A stretch of 64,000 nt of DNA, from contig NZ_JAUSTI010000020.1 in assembly GCF_030812775.1 (NCBI RefSeq), forward strand, positions 1 through 64,000, in the 5' to 3' direction. Within the stretch, counting starts at the first letter, position 1. Every line of letters begins with the position of its first letter. The notes beneath the pieces were generated by a model. The model did no database searches and was not told where the DNA came from. It saw nothing but the letters and a program-made list of their open reading frames with translations. The position numbers were made by a program, and so were the translations under genes. Origin of the DNA: Paenibacillus tundrae (GTDB taxonomy: Bacteria; Bacillota; Bacilli; Paenibacillales; Paenibacillaceae). Shown here piece by piece: positions 54,294-62,996 of this stretch.

Positions 54294-55398
54294 TATCGAT
54301 CAAGAGTTAAAGGATCAAGCGAAAGCGCGCCCCATCATGTCTGAGCTTGTACGGAATCGAATTGACGCCACACTGGACTCATTACCAGAGCCTTCTACGT
54401 ATAGAACAGAGAAAACGATGCGCTCCACTCGACTTCCAAAGGGTATGCGTCGAACCATAGCTGCAACGATTGCAGCTGGAGTATTCGGATTGACGGTGTT
54501 CGCCTCTGGATTTGTATCTCCGGTCATGGCAGACTCCTTGCGTAACATTCCGCTAGTAGGCAGTCTCTTCAGTGCGATTGAAGCCGATATGGGTCTAAGA
54601 ACAGCCGGTGATGCTGGCTTGACCCAGGCTGTGAACAGCCAAGTATCATATGAGGATGTGAAGCTGGAGGTGTTGGAGACGGTATACGACGGCACTCGTG
54701 CTGCATTCCTGGTTCATTTCACTGCACCGAACTTGGATCAAGGGCAATATGATAACGGTAAAGATATGGTGAAGCTGAGTAACGGAATCGATAACGTCTT
54801 TTTCCAAGTCAACGGAGCAAGTCAGGATAGCGGTCTCTTCTATAGTTCCATAGGAGATACGCAGCCAGATACCCTCTTATTCGAACAGGTTATTCCTGCC
54901 GATCAAGGAGCTGCCTCATTACCCGATCAATTTGAAGCAGAGATCACATTAACATTGCAGGGCATCGACCATGAATTTAAGCTGAACGTTCCTTTTACAA
55001 AATCAACGCAAGATATACAGCATGTTCAACCAGATAGCATACGTTCCAATGAACTATTCACCGTATCTGTTACCGAAGCTGAGGTTACACCGATCACTAC
55101 ACGCATATCTACGAGCATCTCACTAAACAACAAAGACACGCTTACGGCAAAAGAGGAGGCACAATTGCGTGAAATCGGTTTTGCCATCTACGATAATCAA
55201 GGCCGACAACTAACTGCTCTTAGTGGAGAGGGCTTGTATGAGGGCAATCAACTTACTTCTGAACGGATCTATGCCAGCACATCTAGCGATATTCAATATT
55301 TGGTGGTTAAGCCCTTTGAGATCAAGGACGACTTTGCGGAAGAAATTCAGGACGATCAATTCATCATAGGGTTGGATATGAAAATTGAGTTGAATTAA
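54277..55398 (+). CDS. DUF4179-type anti-sigma factor, membrane protein
   Basis: 373 residues. A cytoplasmic N-terminus (1-58) that could hold the sigma factor is followed by one membrane helix (about 59-80, IAATIAAGVFGLTVFASGFV) and a long extracytoplasmic beta-rich domain of the DUF4179 kind (SLRNIPLVGSLFSAIEADMG, then VKLEVLETVYDGTRAAFLVH). GGGAGG lies 9 nt before the ATG, inside the sigma gene. The arrangement is typical of sigma/anti-sigma pairs; the sensed signal is unknown. Confidence 0.85.
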   Translation: MSNPFNIDQELKDQAKARPIMSELVRNRIDATLDSLPEPSTYRTEKTMRSTRLPKGMRRTIAATIAAGVFGLTVFASGFVSPVMADSLRNIPLVGSLFSAIEADMGLRTAGDAGLTQAVNSQVSYEDVKLEVLETVYDGTRAAFLVHFTAPNLDQGQYDNGKDMVKLSNGIDNVFFQVNGASQDSGLFYSSIGDTQPDTLLFEQVIPADQGAASLPDQFEAEITLTLQGIDHEFKLNVPFTKSTQDIQHVQPDSIRSNELFTVSVTEAEVTPITTRISTSISLNNKDTLTAKEEAQLREIGFAIYDNQGRQLTALSGEGLYEGNQLTSERIYASTSSDIQYLVVKPFEIKDDFAEEIQDDQFIIGLDMKIELN

Positions 55399-55637
55399 CC
55401 TGAGGACATAAGAGTATAGGAGTAGAAGGATTATTCCATTCGTGACAGTATGCGCACAATCTCCCAAGTAGGCAAAACATGGTCACTTGCTTCAGGTGAA
55501 AAAAGTGGTGCCCTATGGTACAATGAAGGAATTGTGCATTCACAGACAGACATGTGGATAAGAGTGATGAATAGATCAGATATCACACTCTTCATCCATG
55601 ATCATGCTGCCATTCTAGGGAGGTTTATGGAATAACC

Positions 55638-56270
55638 ATGCTCATCATTGGTATCGCCGGAGGAACCGGATCCGGTAAAACGACGGTAGCTCGCTCCGTT
55701 ATAGACCGTCTGGGAACAGGTAAAGTAACGTTTATATCCCAAGACAATTATTACAAAGACCAGTCACAGCTCACTCCTGAGCAACGTCGACTAACCAATT
55801 ACGATCATCCCTTTGCTTTTGATAATGATCTGTTAATTGAGCATCTCACCCTGTTGAAAAAAGGCCAAGCGGCGTATGCTCCCGTATATGACTTCACCAT
55901 AGATAACCGTGCTGCCGATGAGACGGTTGAACTGGCACCGAACCATATCGTCATTGTAGAAGGATTGCATGTGCTAATCGATGAAACGTTACGTGCTTTG
56001 ATGGACATTAAGGTGTTCGTAGACACGGATTCCGATGTACGGATTCTGCGCAGAGTGCTGCGGGATATCGAGGAACGCGGACGGACTATTCAATCCGTGT
56101 ACAAGCAATACCTCGAAACCGTAAAACCTATGCATGATGCTTTTATCGAGCCATCCAAAAAATATGCAGATATCATTATTCCCGAAGGTGGACATAATGA
56201 AGTCGGTATTCAGATGTTATCCATCCTTACCGAGAAATACCTCACCGGAGAGAACTGGAATCAAGCTTAA
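55638..56270 (+). CDS. udk: Uridine kinase
   Basis: 210 residues, the usual length. P-loop GGTGSGKTT at 8-16, then SQDNYYKDQ with the catalytic Asp, NYDHPFAFDNDLL, the APVYDFTIDNR lid region and RILRRVLRDIEERGRT. It phosphorylates uridine and cytidine to UMP/CMP for pyrimidine salvage in the cytoplasm. The ribosome site GGGAGG lies 14 nt from this ATG, while an ATG-GAA-TAA mini-ORF starts 3 nt after it, so initiation may depend on re-initiation. It is followed by a strong terminator. Confidence 0.93.
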   Translation: MLIIGIAGGTGSGKTTVARSVIDRLGTGKVTFISQDNYYKDQSQLTPEQRRLTNYDHPFAFDNDLLIEHLTLLKKGQAAYAPVYDFTIDNRAADETVELAPNHIVIVEGLHVLIDETLRALMDIKVFVDTDSDVRILRRVLRDIEERGRTIQSVYKQYLETVKPMHDAFIEPSKKYADIIIPEGGHNEVGIQMLSILTEKYLTGENWNQA

Positions 56271-56299
56271 TATCGGTGAAGCTACCTAATCCATAAAAA

Positions 56300-56346
56300 G
56301 AAGGGTTACCCTGATGTCATTACATGACGTTGAGGTAACCCTTTTG
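56300..56346. terminator. Bidirectional terminator after udk
   Basis: AAGGGTTACC (56301-56310) pairs with GGTAACCCTT (56334-56343). T-rich tails follow on both strands (TTTTG; TTCTTTTT), so it can stop udk and the converging ABC operon. Confidence 0.85.
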
Positions 56347-56386
56347 TTATTGCTCCTTTGGTTTTGTTACTCTTTTATTGCTCCCT

Positions 56387-57223
56387 CTATCCTGTAATAC
56401 TTTGGAGATCGGCCACCTGCAATTGCTGCCTAATCTCTCTTACCGACAGCACTGAGGCCATTAGACTACGGGTATAGGGATGATTAGCTGAATGATTCAA
56501 CTGCGAACTTTCCACCACTTCCACCACTTCTCCTTGATGCATCACCGCAATCCGATCACTTACCTGCTGTACGACGGCAAGATCATGGGAGATGAAGATC
56601 GTAGAAATATCCGTTTGCAAATGGAGCTGTCTGAGCAGCTGGAGAATTTGCTGCTGAATAGAGGCATCCAGCGCCGAAGTTGCTTCGTCAAAGATAATGA
56701 TATCCGGTTGAATCCCCATGGCACGGGCGATGACAACTCTCTGCTGCTCACCACCACTCAGCTCGTGAGGATATTTACTGGCAACAGATGCCGGCAACCC
56801 TACTCGTTCTAACAATTGGATTACTGCTTCGCCGACCTGTCGGCGTTTAGAGAGGCCATAGTTCATCAGTGGCTCGCCAATAAAGGCTCCGATCTTCAAG
56901 CGTGGATTAAAAATCGCCGACGGCTCTTGAAAAACCATCTGAATCTGCTTGCGCTGCAGCCTCAGAGCTTCTCCCTTCAATCGAGTAATATCCTGCTGAT
57001 GATACCCGATTTGCCCTGAACTCACTCTCTCCAGATGTGTAATACATTTGGCAAGGGTGCTTTTACCACTACCACTCTCACCAACAATCCCTAGGCACTC
57101 GCCTGGATAGAGATTTAAGTTAATGGAGCGTAGAGCATGCACTGCCTTTTGGCCCTTCGCTTCATACGTCTTGTACAGATCTTTCAACTCCAGGATCGGG
57201 TTTACACCATGTCTCATATTCAT
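56387..57223 (-). CDS. ABC transporter ATPase, NikE/OppF-like
   Basis: 278 residues. Walker A GESGSGKST (about 48-56), Q-loop MVFQEPSAIFNPRL, signature LSGGEQQRV, Walker B IIIFDEATSALD, H-loop FISHDL. The C-terminal tail is short, as in nickel-type systems. It pairs with the ATPase encoded just upstream, overlapping by 4 nt, to power the NikB/NikC-like permease. It is the last gene of the operon and ends before the udk terminator. Confidence 0.9.
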   Translation of the reverse strand: MNMRHGVNPILELKDLYKTYEAKGQKAVHALRSINLNLYPGECLGIVGESGSGKSTLAKCITHLERVSSGQIGYHQQDITRLKGEALRLQRKQIQMVFQEPSAIFNPRLKIGAFIGEPLMNYGLSKRRQVGEAVIQLLERVGLPASVASKYPHELSGGEQQRVVIARAMGIQPDIIIFDEATSALDASIQQQILQLLRQLHLQTDISTIFISHDLAVVQQVSDRIAVMHQGEVVEVVESSQLNHSANHPYTRSLMASVLSVREIRQQLQVADLQSITG

Positions 57224-58014
57224 TGGCCTCCCAGATCAAGCTCAGGTACGGCTTGTAATAGCTGCCGAGTATACTCTTCCCGTGGATTCGTAATCAGTTT
57301 AGCCGCCTTTTCATACTCAACCAGTGTCCCATGTTGCATCACACCGATCTGATCCGCCATATGGGCTGCAACCGCCATATTATGCGTCACCATGATGATG
57401 CCTGTTCCTTTTCGATCTCTCAGCTCATGCAGACGTTTCAGCACTTCGAGCTGGGTCGTTACATCCAATGCACTGGTGGGTTCATCGGTCAGGAGAAGTT
57501 CTGGCTCCATCGTTACCGCCATGGCAATAGCCGTTCGTTGCTTCATTCCGCCACTGAGCTGGTTGGGATATGCATTCATGATCTGCTGTGGATCGTGCAA
57601 TCCCATCCCAGATAACATGTTCAGCGCCATGTCGTAGGCTGTCTTCTTGGAAATAGTGAAATGGGCACGAATGGCCTCAATGTATTGGCTTCCCACTTTA
57701 CGAATCGGATTGAGATACGAACCGCTCGCCTGAAATACAATCGCTATCCGTTTCCCCCGAATCTGGCCCCACTCTGCCGGAGAATAGCTTAATATCGACT
57801 TTCCCTGAAAAAAAACCTCTCCACTCGTACATTGCCCTCCGTCGGGTAACATACCGAGGATCGCACGAAGTAATGTAGACTTCCCGCTGCCGCTCTCGCC
57901 TACAATGCCCACGATCTCACCGGGCTTCATGGTAAAAGAAAGGTCTTGTAGCGCAGCTGATCCGCTCTGATACGTCACCGAAAGATTCCGTATATCTAAT
58001 AGCGGCTTCATCAT
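57220..58014 (-). CDS. ABC transporter ATPase, NikD/OppD-like
   Basis: 264 residues. Walker A GESGSGKST (about 37-45), signature LSGGMKQR, Walker B LLLTDEPTSALD, H-loop MVTHNM. It is shorter than OppD of peptide systems (about 330 residues) and lacks their C-terminal extension, which favours the metal (Nik/Cnt) branch. Its start overlaps the lipoprotein stop by 4 nt. Confidence 0.9.
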   Translation of the reverse strand: MMKPLLDIRNLSVTYQSGSAALQDLSFTMKPGEIVGIVGESGSGKSTLLRAILGMLPDGGQCTSGEVFFQGKSILSYSPAEWGQIRGKRIAIVFQASGSYLNPIRKVGSQYIEAIRAHFTISKKTAYDMALNMLSGMGLHDPQQIMNAYPNQLSGGMKQRTAIAMAVTMEPELLLTDEPTSALDVTTQLEVLKRLHELRDRKGTGIIMVTHNMAVAAHMADQIGVMQHGTLVEYEKAAKLITNPREEYTRQLLQAVPELDLGGQ

Positions 58015-59612
58015 TGGTCAACCTTGATATTACGGTCTAATAAGTAAAAGTCGATCGGGTACATCGTTGCCCCCTGAACCGTGCTTTTGCTAACGATATT
58101 GATTGGCGTGTAGGTCACGAACAGATATGGAGCATCATCCAGAATCATCTGTTGCGCTTCCGCCGCCAAAGCATACCTTTTCTCCACATCGAATTCCGAA
58201 TGCAGTTGATTGATCACCGCATCCAGCTTCTTGTTGCTATAGCCACCTACGTTCCACTCGGCTCCGGTCTTGAAGTAGAAATCCAGAATATATTGTGGAT
58301 CTCCTGTAATTCCGGTATTAATGCTCGTTAGAGCGAGATCGAAATTACCACTTTTCTGATGATCCGTCAGATCTTCATACGAGGTCATCTCCAACTGGAT
58401 ACCAATCTCCTTCAATTGGGACTGCATCGCAGCAGCTACAATAGAATCTGATTCATACGCCGTGTTGAGAATCAACTGAAGTGATATTCTCTCTCCATCC
58501 TTTTCCCGGATGCCATCACCATCTGTATCCTTATAACCCGCTTCATCGAGCAATTGTTTAGCCTTCTCAGGTTCGTAGCTATATCCGGTGATTTGGTCAT
58601 AGCCAAATGGCAGAGCTGAGGTAAATGGCCCTTTGGCTCCCTGACCTCCCACAAGTGTGTTCGCATACATGTCCCGATCAATACCATACGAAATGGCATG
58701 GCGCACTTCAGGATTACTCAAGAATGGATTCTTCAGATTAAACCAGACAAACTGTGTTCGTAGACTCGGGATTTCATCAATCGTGTATTGGCTCTTATCT
58801 TGAAATAACGCGAGATTACTGCGACCAACGTTACTAGCTACATCAATCTCACCGGATTGTAAGGCAAGTGCACGCGTGCTATCGTCCTTGATATACTTTA
58901 ACGTCATTGTATCTAGATCAGCCGCACCACCCCAGTACCCATCATACTTTTTCACCTGAATCTCTTGATCCGGGGTATAGGATGTCACCATAAATGGCCC
59001 AGTAGCAATAGGCTCACTGCTAAACTTGGATGTATCCGCAGTAGTATCCACGATGACAAACAGCGGTTCGGCAATATTTCCCAGAAGCGATGCGTAAGGC
59101 TCCGTCGTCTTAATCGTAAGGTCTTGTCCTTCCGCTGTCATGGAGGCAATCGGTAACGTGGACTGTCCCCGTTCGTTTAATTCCAGTGAGCGCTCAATCG
59201 ATTTTTTCACAGCCTCTGCTGTCACCTTGTTGCCATTGTGGAACGTTACGCCATCACGAATATGGAAATGCCATGTCTTCTCATCGATCCGATCCCATGT
59301 ATCCGCAATTTTGGGAACCAACTTCATATTTTCATCAAATTGAACCAATGTCTCCCCAATTGCTGCACGCGTAAGTGTCCAGCCATTCCATTCCTCTGCA
59401 GGATCTAGATTGCTGCCAAGCCAAAATAATGCCACATTCAAGTGAGTAGGCTTTCCCGGTTGGCGCTGATCCGATTGCTCAGATTGCGTCGATTGCCCGG
59501 ACTTGTCCGTTCCATCGGTTGTCTGGGATGCACTTCCACATGCTGCAAGCACAAATAACATCACAATCGATAACGCCATAAGCATAAACGACTTCCTGCG
59601 AATAAAGTTCAT
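58011..59612 (-). CDS. Substrate-binding lipoprotein, NikA/OppA family (SBP_bac_5)
   Basis: 533 residues. The lipoprotein signal ends at C25 (LAAC), followed by a Ser/Gln-rich linker and a class C binding domain: TWDRIDEKTWHFHIRDGVTF, IATGPFMVTSYTPDQEI, NPEVRHAISYGIDRDM. The family includes nickel, metallophore, peptide and nickel-histidine binding proteins. With the cobalamin riboswitch ahead of the operon, cobalt, a cobalt complex or a corrinoid-related substrate is inferred. GGGGG 8 nt before the ATG supports the start. Confidence 0.88.
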   Translation of the reverse strand: MNFIRRKSFMLMALSIVMLFVLAACGSASQTTDGTDKSGQSTQSEQSDQRQPGKPTHLNVALFWLGSNLDPAEEWNGWTLTRAAIGETLVQFDENMKLVPKIADTWDRIDEKTWHFHIRDGVTFHNGNKVTAEAVKKSIERSLELNERGQSTLPIASMTAEGQDLTIKTTEPYASLLGNIAEPLFVIVDTTADTSKFSSEPIATGPFMVTSYTPDQEIQVKKYDGYWGGAADLDTMTLKYIKDDSTRALALQSGEIDVASNVGRSNLALFQDKSQYTIDEIPSLRTQFVWFNLKNPFLSNPEVRHAISYGIDRDMYANTLVGGQGAKGPFTSALPFGYDQITGYSYEPEKAKQLLDEAGYKDTDGDGIREKDGERISLQLILNTAYESDSIVAAAMQSQLKEIGIQLEMTSYEDLTDHQKSGNFDLALTSINTGITGDPQYILDFYFKTGAEWNVGGYSNKKLDAVINQLHSEFDVEKRYALAAEAQQMILDDAPYLFVTYTPINIVSKSTVQGATMYPIDFYLLDRNIKVDQ

Positions 59613-59626
59613 TTTTCGTTCCCCCG

Positions 59627-60460
59627 TTATTTGATTTCTTTCTTAGGATCAAGCACATCTCGAAGGCTATCTCCCAACAAGTTAAAGATCATAACCGTGC
59701 CAAATATCGCGAGCCCCGGATAAATTAACAACCATGGCGCAGTCTGTAGATACCGTCTGCCTTCATTCAGCATGGCTCCCCATTCCGGTTCAGGTGGCTG
59801 TGCACCAAGTCCGAGGAAGGATAGACCCGAGATCGATAACATCATGCCGCCCACATCCATCATAGCCATGACGATTAGCGGTGAGATCATGTTGGGTAGG
59901 ATCGTTCTGATAAGGATCTGACTCCATCGCGCACCGCCAAAGGCGGCGGCCGCGACATACTCCTTTTGCTGTAATGAAATGACAAGCCCTCTGGCAAGAC
60001 GTGCGTATTTCGCCCACCACACTACAGATAGAGCGACCACTGTGTTGAATAATCCTGGTCCTAACATGCCAACTACAGCAATAGCGAAGATTAACCCTGG
60101 AAAAGCCATAAGCGTATCTGTTAAACGCATTAATATGGTATCTGTTACACCCCTAGCGAATCCCGATATCATGCCAATCGTCACACCCAGCACGAAGACA
60201 ATACCCGTCATCATAAAGGTGAGAAGTAACGACGTGCGCGCGCCATACAGAAGACGTGACAGAATACAACGCCCAAGCTGGTCTGTACCCAAGGGATACT
60301 CTGCACTAGGTGGTTGCAGTACATGGGCGAAGTTAGTAGTCAGTGGATCATGGGGTGCCAAGATCGGTGCGATCATTGCTAGAACTACCCAGCATCCGGT
60401 TAAGGCTAGAATTAACGTAAACCAACGATTTTGTTTGAATACCTGCATCATTTCGCTCAT
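59627..60460 (-). CDS. ABC transporter permease, NikC/OppC-like
   Basis: 277 residues with an N-terminal helix, a periplasmic loop ending HPLGTDQLGRCILSRLLYG-type sequence (here EYPLGTDQLGRCI), and the EAA loop EYVAAAAFGGARWSQILIRT. About five to six membrane helices. Starts immediately after the NikB-like stop and pairs with it as the membrane channel. Confidence 0.9.
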   Translation of the reverse strand: MSEMMQVFKQNRWFTLILALTGCWVVLAMIAPILAPHDPLTTNFAHVLQPPSAEYPLGTDQLGRCILSRLLYGARTSLLLTFMMTGIVFVLGVTIGMISGFARGVTDTILMRLTDTLMAFPGLIFAIAVVGMLGPGLFNTVVALSVVWWAKYARLARGLVISLQQKEYVAAAAFGGARWSQILIRTILPNMISPLIVMAMMDVGGMMLSISGLSFLGLGAQPPEPEWGAMLNEGRRYLQTAPWLLIYPGLAIFGTVMIFNLLGDSLRDVLDPKKEIK

Positions 60461-61399
60461 CTACACATCCACTTCCAGTCGAATTCGAGGATCACGCAGA
60501 TGTGTCCATAGATCAACAAGCAGATTCAGCGTGACATAGATCGTCGCCATCCACATGACGTAACCCTGAATCAAGGGATAATCCCGTGTGAAAATGGCAT
60601 CTACCGCCATCTGACCTACGCCTGGCCACACAAACAGACTCTCTACAATGGCTGCACCGCCTAATAGTGTCCCGGTAGACATGCCCATCAAGGTCACAAT
60701 CGGCAAGAGTGCGTTCGGCAAAATATGATACATAATCACCTGTCTCTCCTTCACACCTCTCGATCTCGCTCCGCTCACATAGTCCTGAGACATTTCATCC
60801 AGCATAACCGCTCGAATCTGCCTGCTATACTGAGCAATCAGCGGAACCGCCAGCGAACAGGTAGGCAGAATCAGGCTGTTCCATCCCGTACTGCCCATCA
60901 CTGGCAGCAACTTCAGTTGAACGCCAAATACGAGCATGAGTAACATTCCCAGCCAGAAGCTTGGCATGGACAACCCCGCAAAAGAGAATAAACGAATGGC
61001 ATGATCCAACCATTTATTCCGATAGATTGCTGAGAGAATTCCCAGTGGAAAAGACATCACGATGACGATCAGCATAGCACTGCCTGTTAGCCGTAGTGTT
61101 GCTGGTAGGCGAGACAACAGGATGTCCACTACAGGGCGATCATACTTATAGGAGGTGCCAAAATCACCTTGCAGTACCTGCCCTAGCCATGTCCCATAAC
61201 GCATCCAAAAGGGCTGGTCGAGCCCAAGTTGGGTGCGCACCTGTCTCACCAACTCGTCGGTTGGCGTGACCCCCGTGGACATCAGCATTAGCCTTGCCGG
61301 GTCTCCTGGAGACAAGTAGGTTAATAGGAAAGTCAGAAAGGTAATGCCGAACAATACAGCTACCAGTTGAACTAATCTTTTAATGATGTATCTGCTCAC
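60461..61399 (-). CDS. ABC transporter permease, NikB/OppB-like
   Basis: 312 residues from the chosen GTG. The N-terminus SRYIIKRLVQLVAVLFGITF and the following SPGDPARLM are the family hallmark; the EAA loop is DYVSGARSRGVKERQVIMYH. Frames reach 61429 (ATG) and 61456 (TTG), but neither has a ribosome site. GAGAGG lies about 12 nt before the GTG, and homology-like alignment favours a start there. It is the first gene of the operon, behind a cobalamin riboswitch and terminator. Confidence 0.87.
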   Translation of the reverse strand: MSRYIIKRLVQLVAVLFGITFLTFLLTYLSPGDPARLMLMSTGVTPTDELVRQVRTQLGLDQPFWMRYGTWLGQVLQGDFGTSYKYDRPVVDILLSRLPATLRLTGSAMLIVIVMSFPLGILSAIYRNKWLDHAIRLFSFAGLSMPSFWLGMLLMLVFGVQLKLLPVMGSTGWNSLILPTCSLAVPLIAQYSRQIRAVMLDEMSQDYVSGARSRGVKERQVIMYHILPNALLPIVTLMGMSTGTLLGGAAIVESLFVWPGVGQMAVDAIFTRDYPLIQGYVMWMATIYVTLNLLVDLWTHLRDPRIRLEVDV

Positions 61400-61468
61400 G
61401 CGTTCAGACGTCCTCTCCCCAAGCTCCATCGTGCTGCAATGGAATGGTACGATCAATCTAGTTCTACC

Positions 61469-61506
61469 AAAAAAGCGCCCTTCTCCGTGTTAACGGATAA
61501 GGACGC
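61469..61506 (-). terminator. Riboswitch attenuator terminator
   Basis: On the minus strand GCGTCCTTATCCGT pairs with ACGGAGAAGGGCGC around a short loop, followed by six T. It lies between the riboswitch and the first permease gene, so ligand binding should cause termination. Confidence 0.88.
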
Positions 61507-61585
61507 CTTAAATAAACAGATTTTCAGAAAAAATCATGCTTCTCTAAACACCTTCCTATCTCCCGTAGGTTACTAACGTGTCGTT

Positions 61586-61753
61586 AAATTAGGCAGGTCT
61601 CCTGGCTCCAGAATCAACGTCAGACAGCACCTTCCCGGCTTACACCAGTGGCAATACGCTGTATGACTCCTCTGTTACAGTGGCGGGACCGCGCCGGTAT
61701 TACACCGGACTTCCCTATTAAGCTTTTATCCGAATCGATAAAGCACCTAATTC
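61586..61753 (-). promoter_or_regulatory. Cobalamin riboswitch
   Basis: The minus strand shows closing stem AATTAGG/CCTAATT (P1), TTAATAGGGAAGTCCGGTG, the CCGGCGCGGTCCCGCCACTG core with the GCCACTG element, and the B12 box AGCCAGGAGACCTGCC (61592-61607). Together these are characteristic of AdoCbl-type riboswitches. Confidence 0.95.
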
Positions 61754-61778
61754 CACATATTCAATTGGTTTCTGTACA

Positions 61779-61807
61779 AGTATAGCTGGCGGACTGGTAA
61801 TGTTCAA
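61779..61807 (-). promoter_or_regulatory. Sigma-A promoter of the riboswitch-controlled ABC operon
   Basis: TTGAAC (61802-61807), 17 bp spacer, TATACT (61779-61784) on the minus strand, about 20 bp upstream of the riboswitch 5' end. Confidence 0.78.
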
Positions 61808-61961
61808 AACTTTTATTACATGAATCAATTTCATCATACCTCTAGCTGCTTCAATCAAAGCGAGATCTAGATCAAAACGGTTTAATTTGTCTATATCTCG
61901 TTACATAAAACTCATTTTAATAAGTAATGAAATTGATTTACATGAAATTAAAATAAGTCCT

Positions 61962-62804
61962 TTATATCGTTATAGTAGGCTGTGCTCTTGATGCTTTGGG
62001 AGATACCCCTGTTACACGCTTGAACATTTTGGAAAATAACAGCGGATCTGTGTAACCGACGGAATGGGCTACTTCACTAATAGATAGTACAGGGTTTTGC
62101 AGCAGCTCGGCCGCGCGGTGGATCCGATATTCAAGGAAGAACGTCTGAAGTGACTTGCCGTACCGCTCCTTGAAAAGCCCCGAGAGATACGTTCGATCCA
62201 GCCCAACAGACTGGGCGATATCCAGGATCGAGGTCTTCTGACTATACCGATTCTCCATATATTGAAGAGCCTGATGAATATATTCTTCCTTGGTGGACAC
62301 AGGACGATGGGTCTGTTCTTCCGTCTCGGGGGAAGAAGCAATCAGCTCCGCAATTAATCGGTATAACAGGCTTTGGCTGAATATATCCCCGCCATGCCGC
62401 GATGAAGCCTGAACCATGTCAGTGTACAATCGATCAAACCATACAGGGTCTTGAGCTTCAAACACCGGATGCTCTGGACTTAGATAGGCTCGCTGCATAA
62501 ATGTCTTGGCATGTACACCTCTGAACCCAAACCACGAATATGTCCATGGATCACTGGCATCTGCCTCATAGTGGATGATCGTATCTGGGACAATGATGAA
62601 TCCCTGTCCCTGTGAGAGGTAGTATTCCCGGTTCTCCATCTGCACCGTGCCTTGCCCTTCATGAATGTAATGAATAATGTAGGAATCACGGACACCGGGC
62701 CCCCAATAATGAGATGGCTCACAGGCTTCCCACCCGAAAAATAACAGTACCAGCTCCATCTGTGTCCAGTCTAGAGAAACCACGTTCATTTCAATTGGGC
62801 TCAT
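61962..62804 (-). CDS. AraC-family regulator with cupin sensor domain
   Basis: 280 residues. The N-terminal cupin-like arm (about 20-150, with IIHYIHEGQGTVQMENREYY) probably binds a sugar. The C-terminal tandem HTH (about 180-278) has ILDIAQSVGLDRTYLSGLFK and ISEVAHSVGYTDPLLFSKMF. The ATG at 62804 has GGAAGGAAG 8 nt upstream; a GTG at 62813 sits inside that site. It is divergent from melA, which it most likely activates in the presence of alpha-galactosides (inference from context). Confidence 0.9.
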   Translation of the reverse strand: MSPIEMNVVSLDWTQMELVLLFFGWEACEPSHYWGPGVRDSYIIHYIHEGQGTVQMENREYYLSQGQGFIIVPDTIIHYEADASDPWTYSWFGFRGVHAKTFMQRAYLSPEHPVFEAQDPVWFDRLYTDMVQASSRHGGDIFSQSLLYRLIAELIASSPETEEQTHRPVSTKEEYIHQALQYMENRYSQKTSILDIAQSVGLDRTYLSGLFKERYGKSLQTFFLEYRIHRAAELLQNPVLSISEVAHSVGYTDPLLFSKMFKRVTGVSPKASRAQPTITI

Positions 62805-62849
62805 ATCAAGCACTTCCTTCCATTAATACGCACAACATTTGTTACTTAT

Positions 62850-62855
62850 ATTATA
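62850..62855 (-). promoter_or_regulatory. -10 of the AraC regulator gene
   Basis: Perfect TATAAT on the minus strand, 46 bp before the start codon; only a weak -35 (GAGACA with a 19 bp spacer) is present. Confidence 0.5.
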
Positions 62856-62880
62856 ACAGGTGAATGGGGCGTATTGTCTC

Positions 62881-62894
62881 TGTAAGCGACATCA
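62881..62894 (+). promoter_or_regulatory. cre site in the AraC-melA intergenic region
   Basis: TGTAAGCGACATCA fits 13 of 14 positions of TGWAANCGNTNWCA. It lies about 100 bp before melA and next to the divergent AraC promoter, so CcpA could control both genes. Confidence 0.65.
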
Positions 62895-62944
62895 TAAATG
62901 GGATTATGCCATATTTAAGATAGGTTGCACCATAGTTATCCTCC

Positions 62945-62972
62945 TTGAATGAGCCTATAGTGAAGGTACAAC
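62945..62972 (+). promoter_or_regulatory. Candidate melA promoter
   Basis: TTGAAT (62945-62950), 16 bp spacer, TACAAC (62967-62972). A weak -10 fits an activator-dependent promoter. Confidence 0.4.
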
Positions 62973-62996
62973 AAATTCAGGGAGGCTGAACTTTAG

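Noticed and set aside
55450..55635. 61-codon open frame before udk
   Set aside because: No ribosome site at its start and no recognisable composition; only its end at the udk leader is of note.
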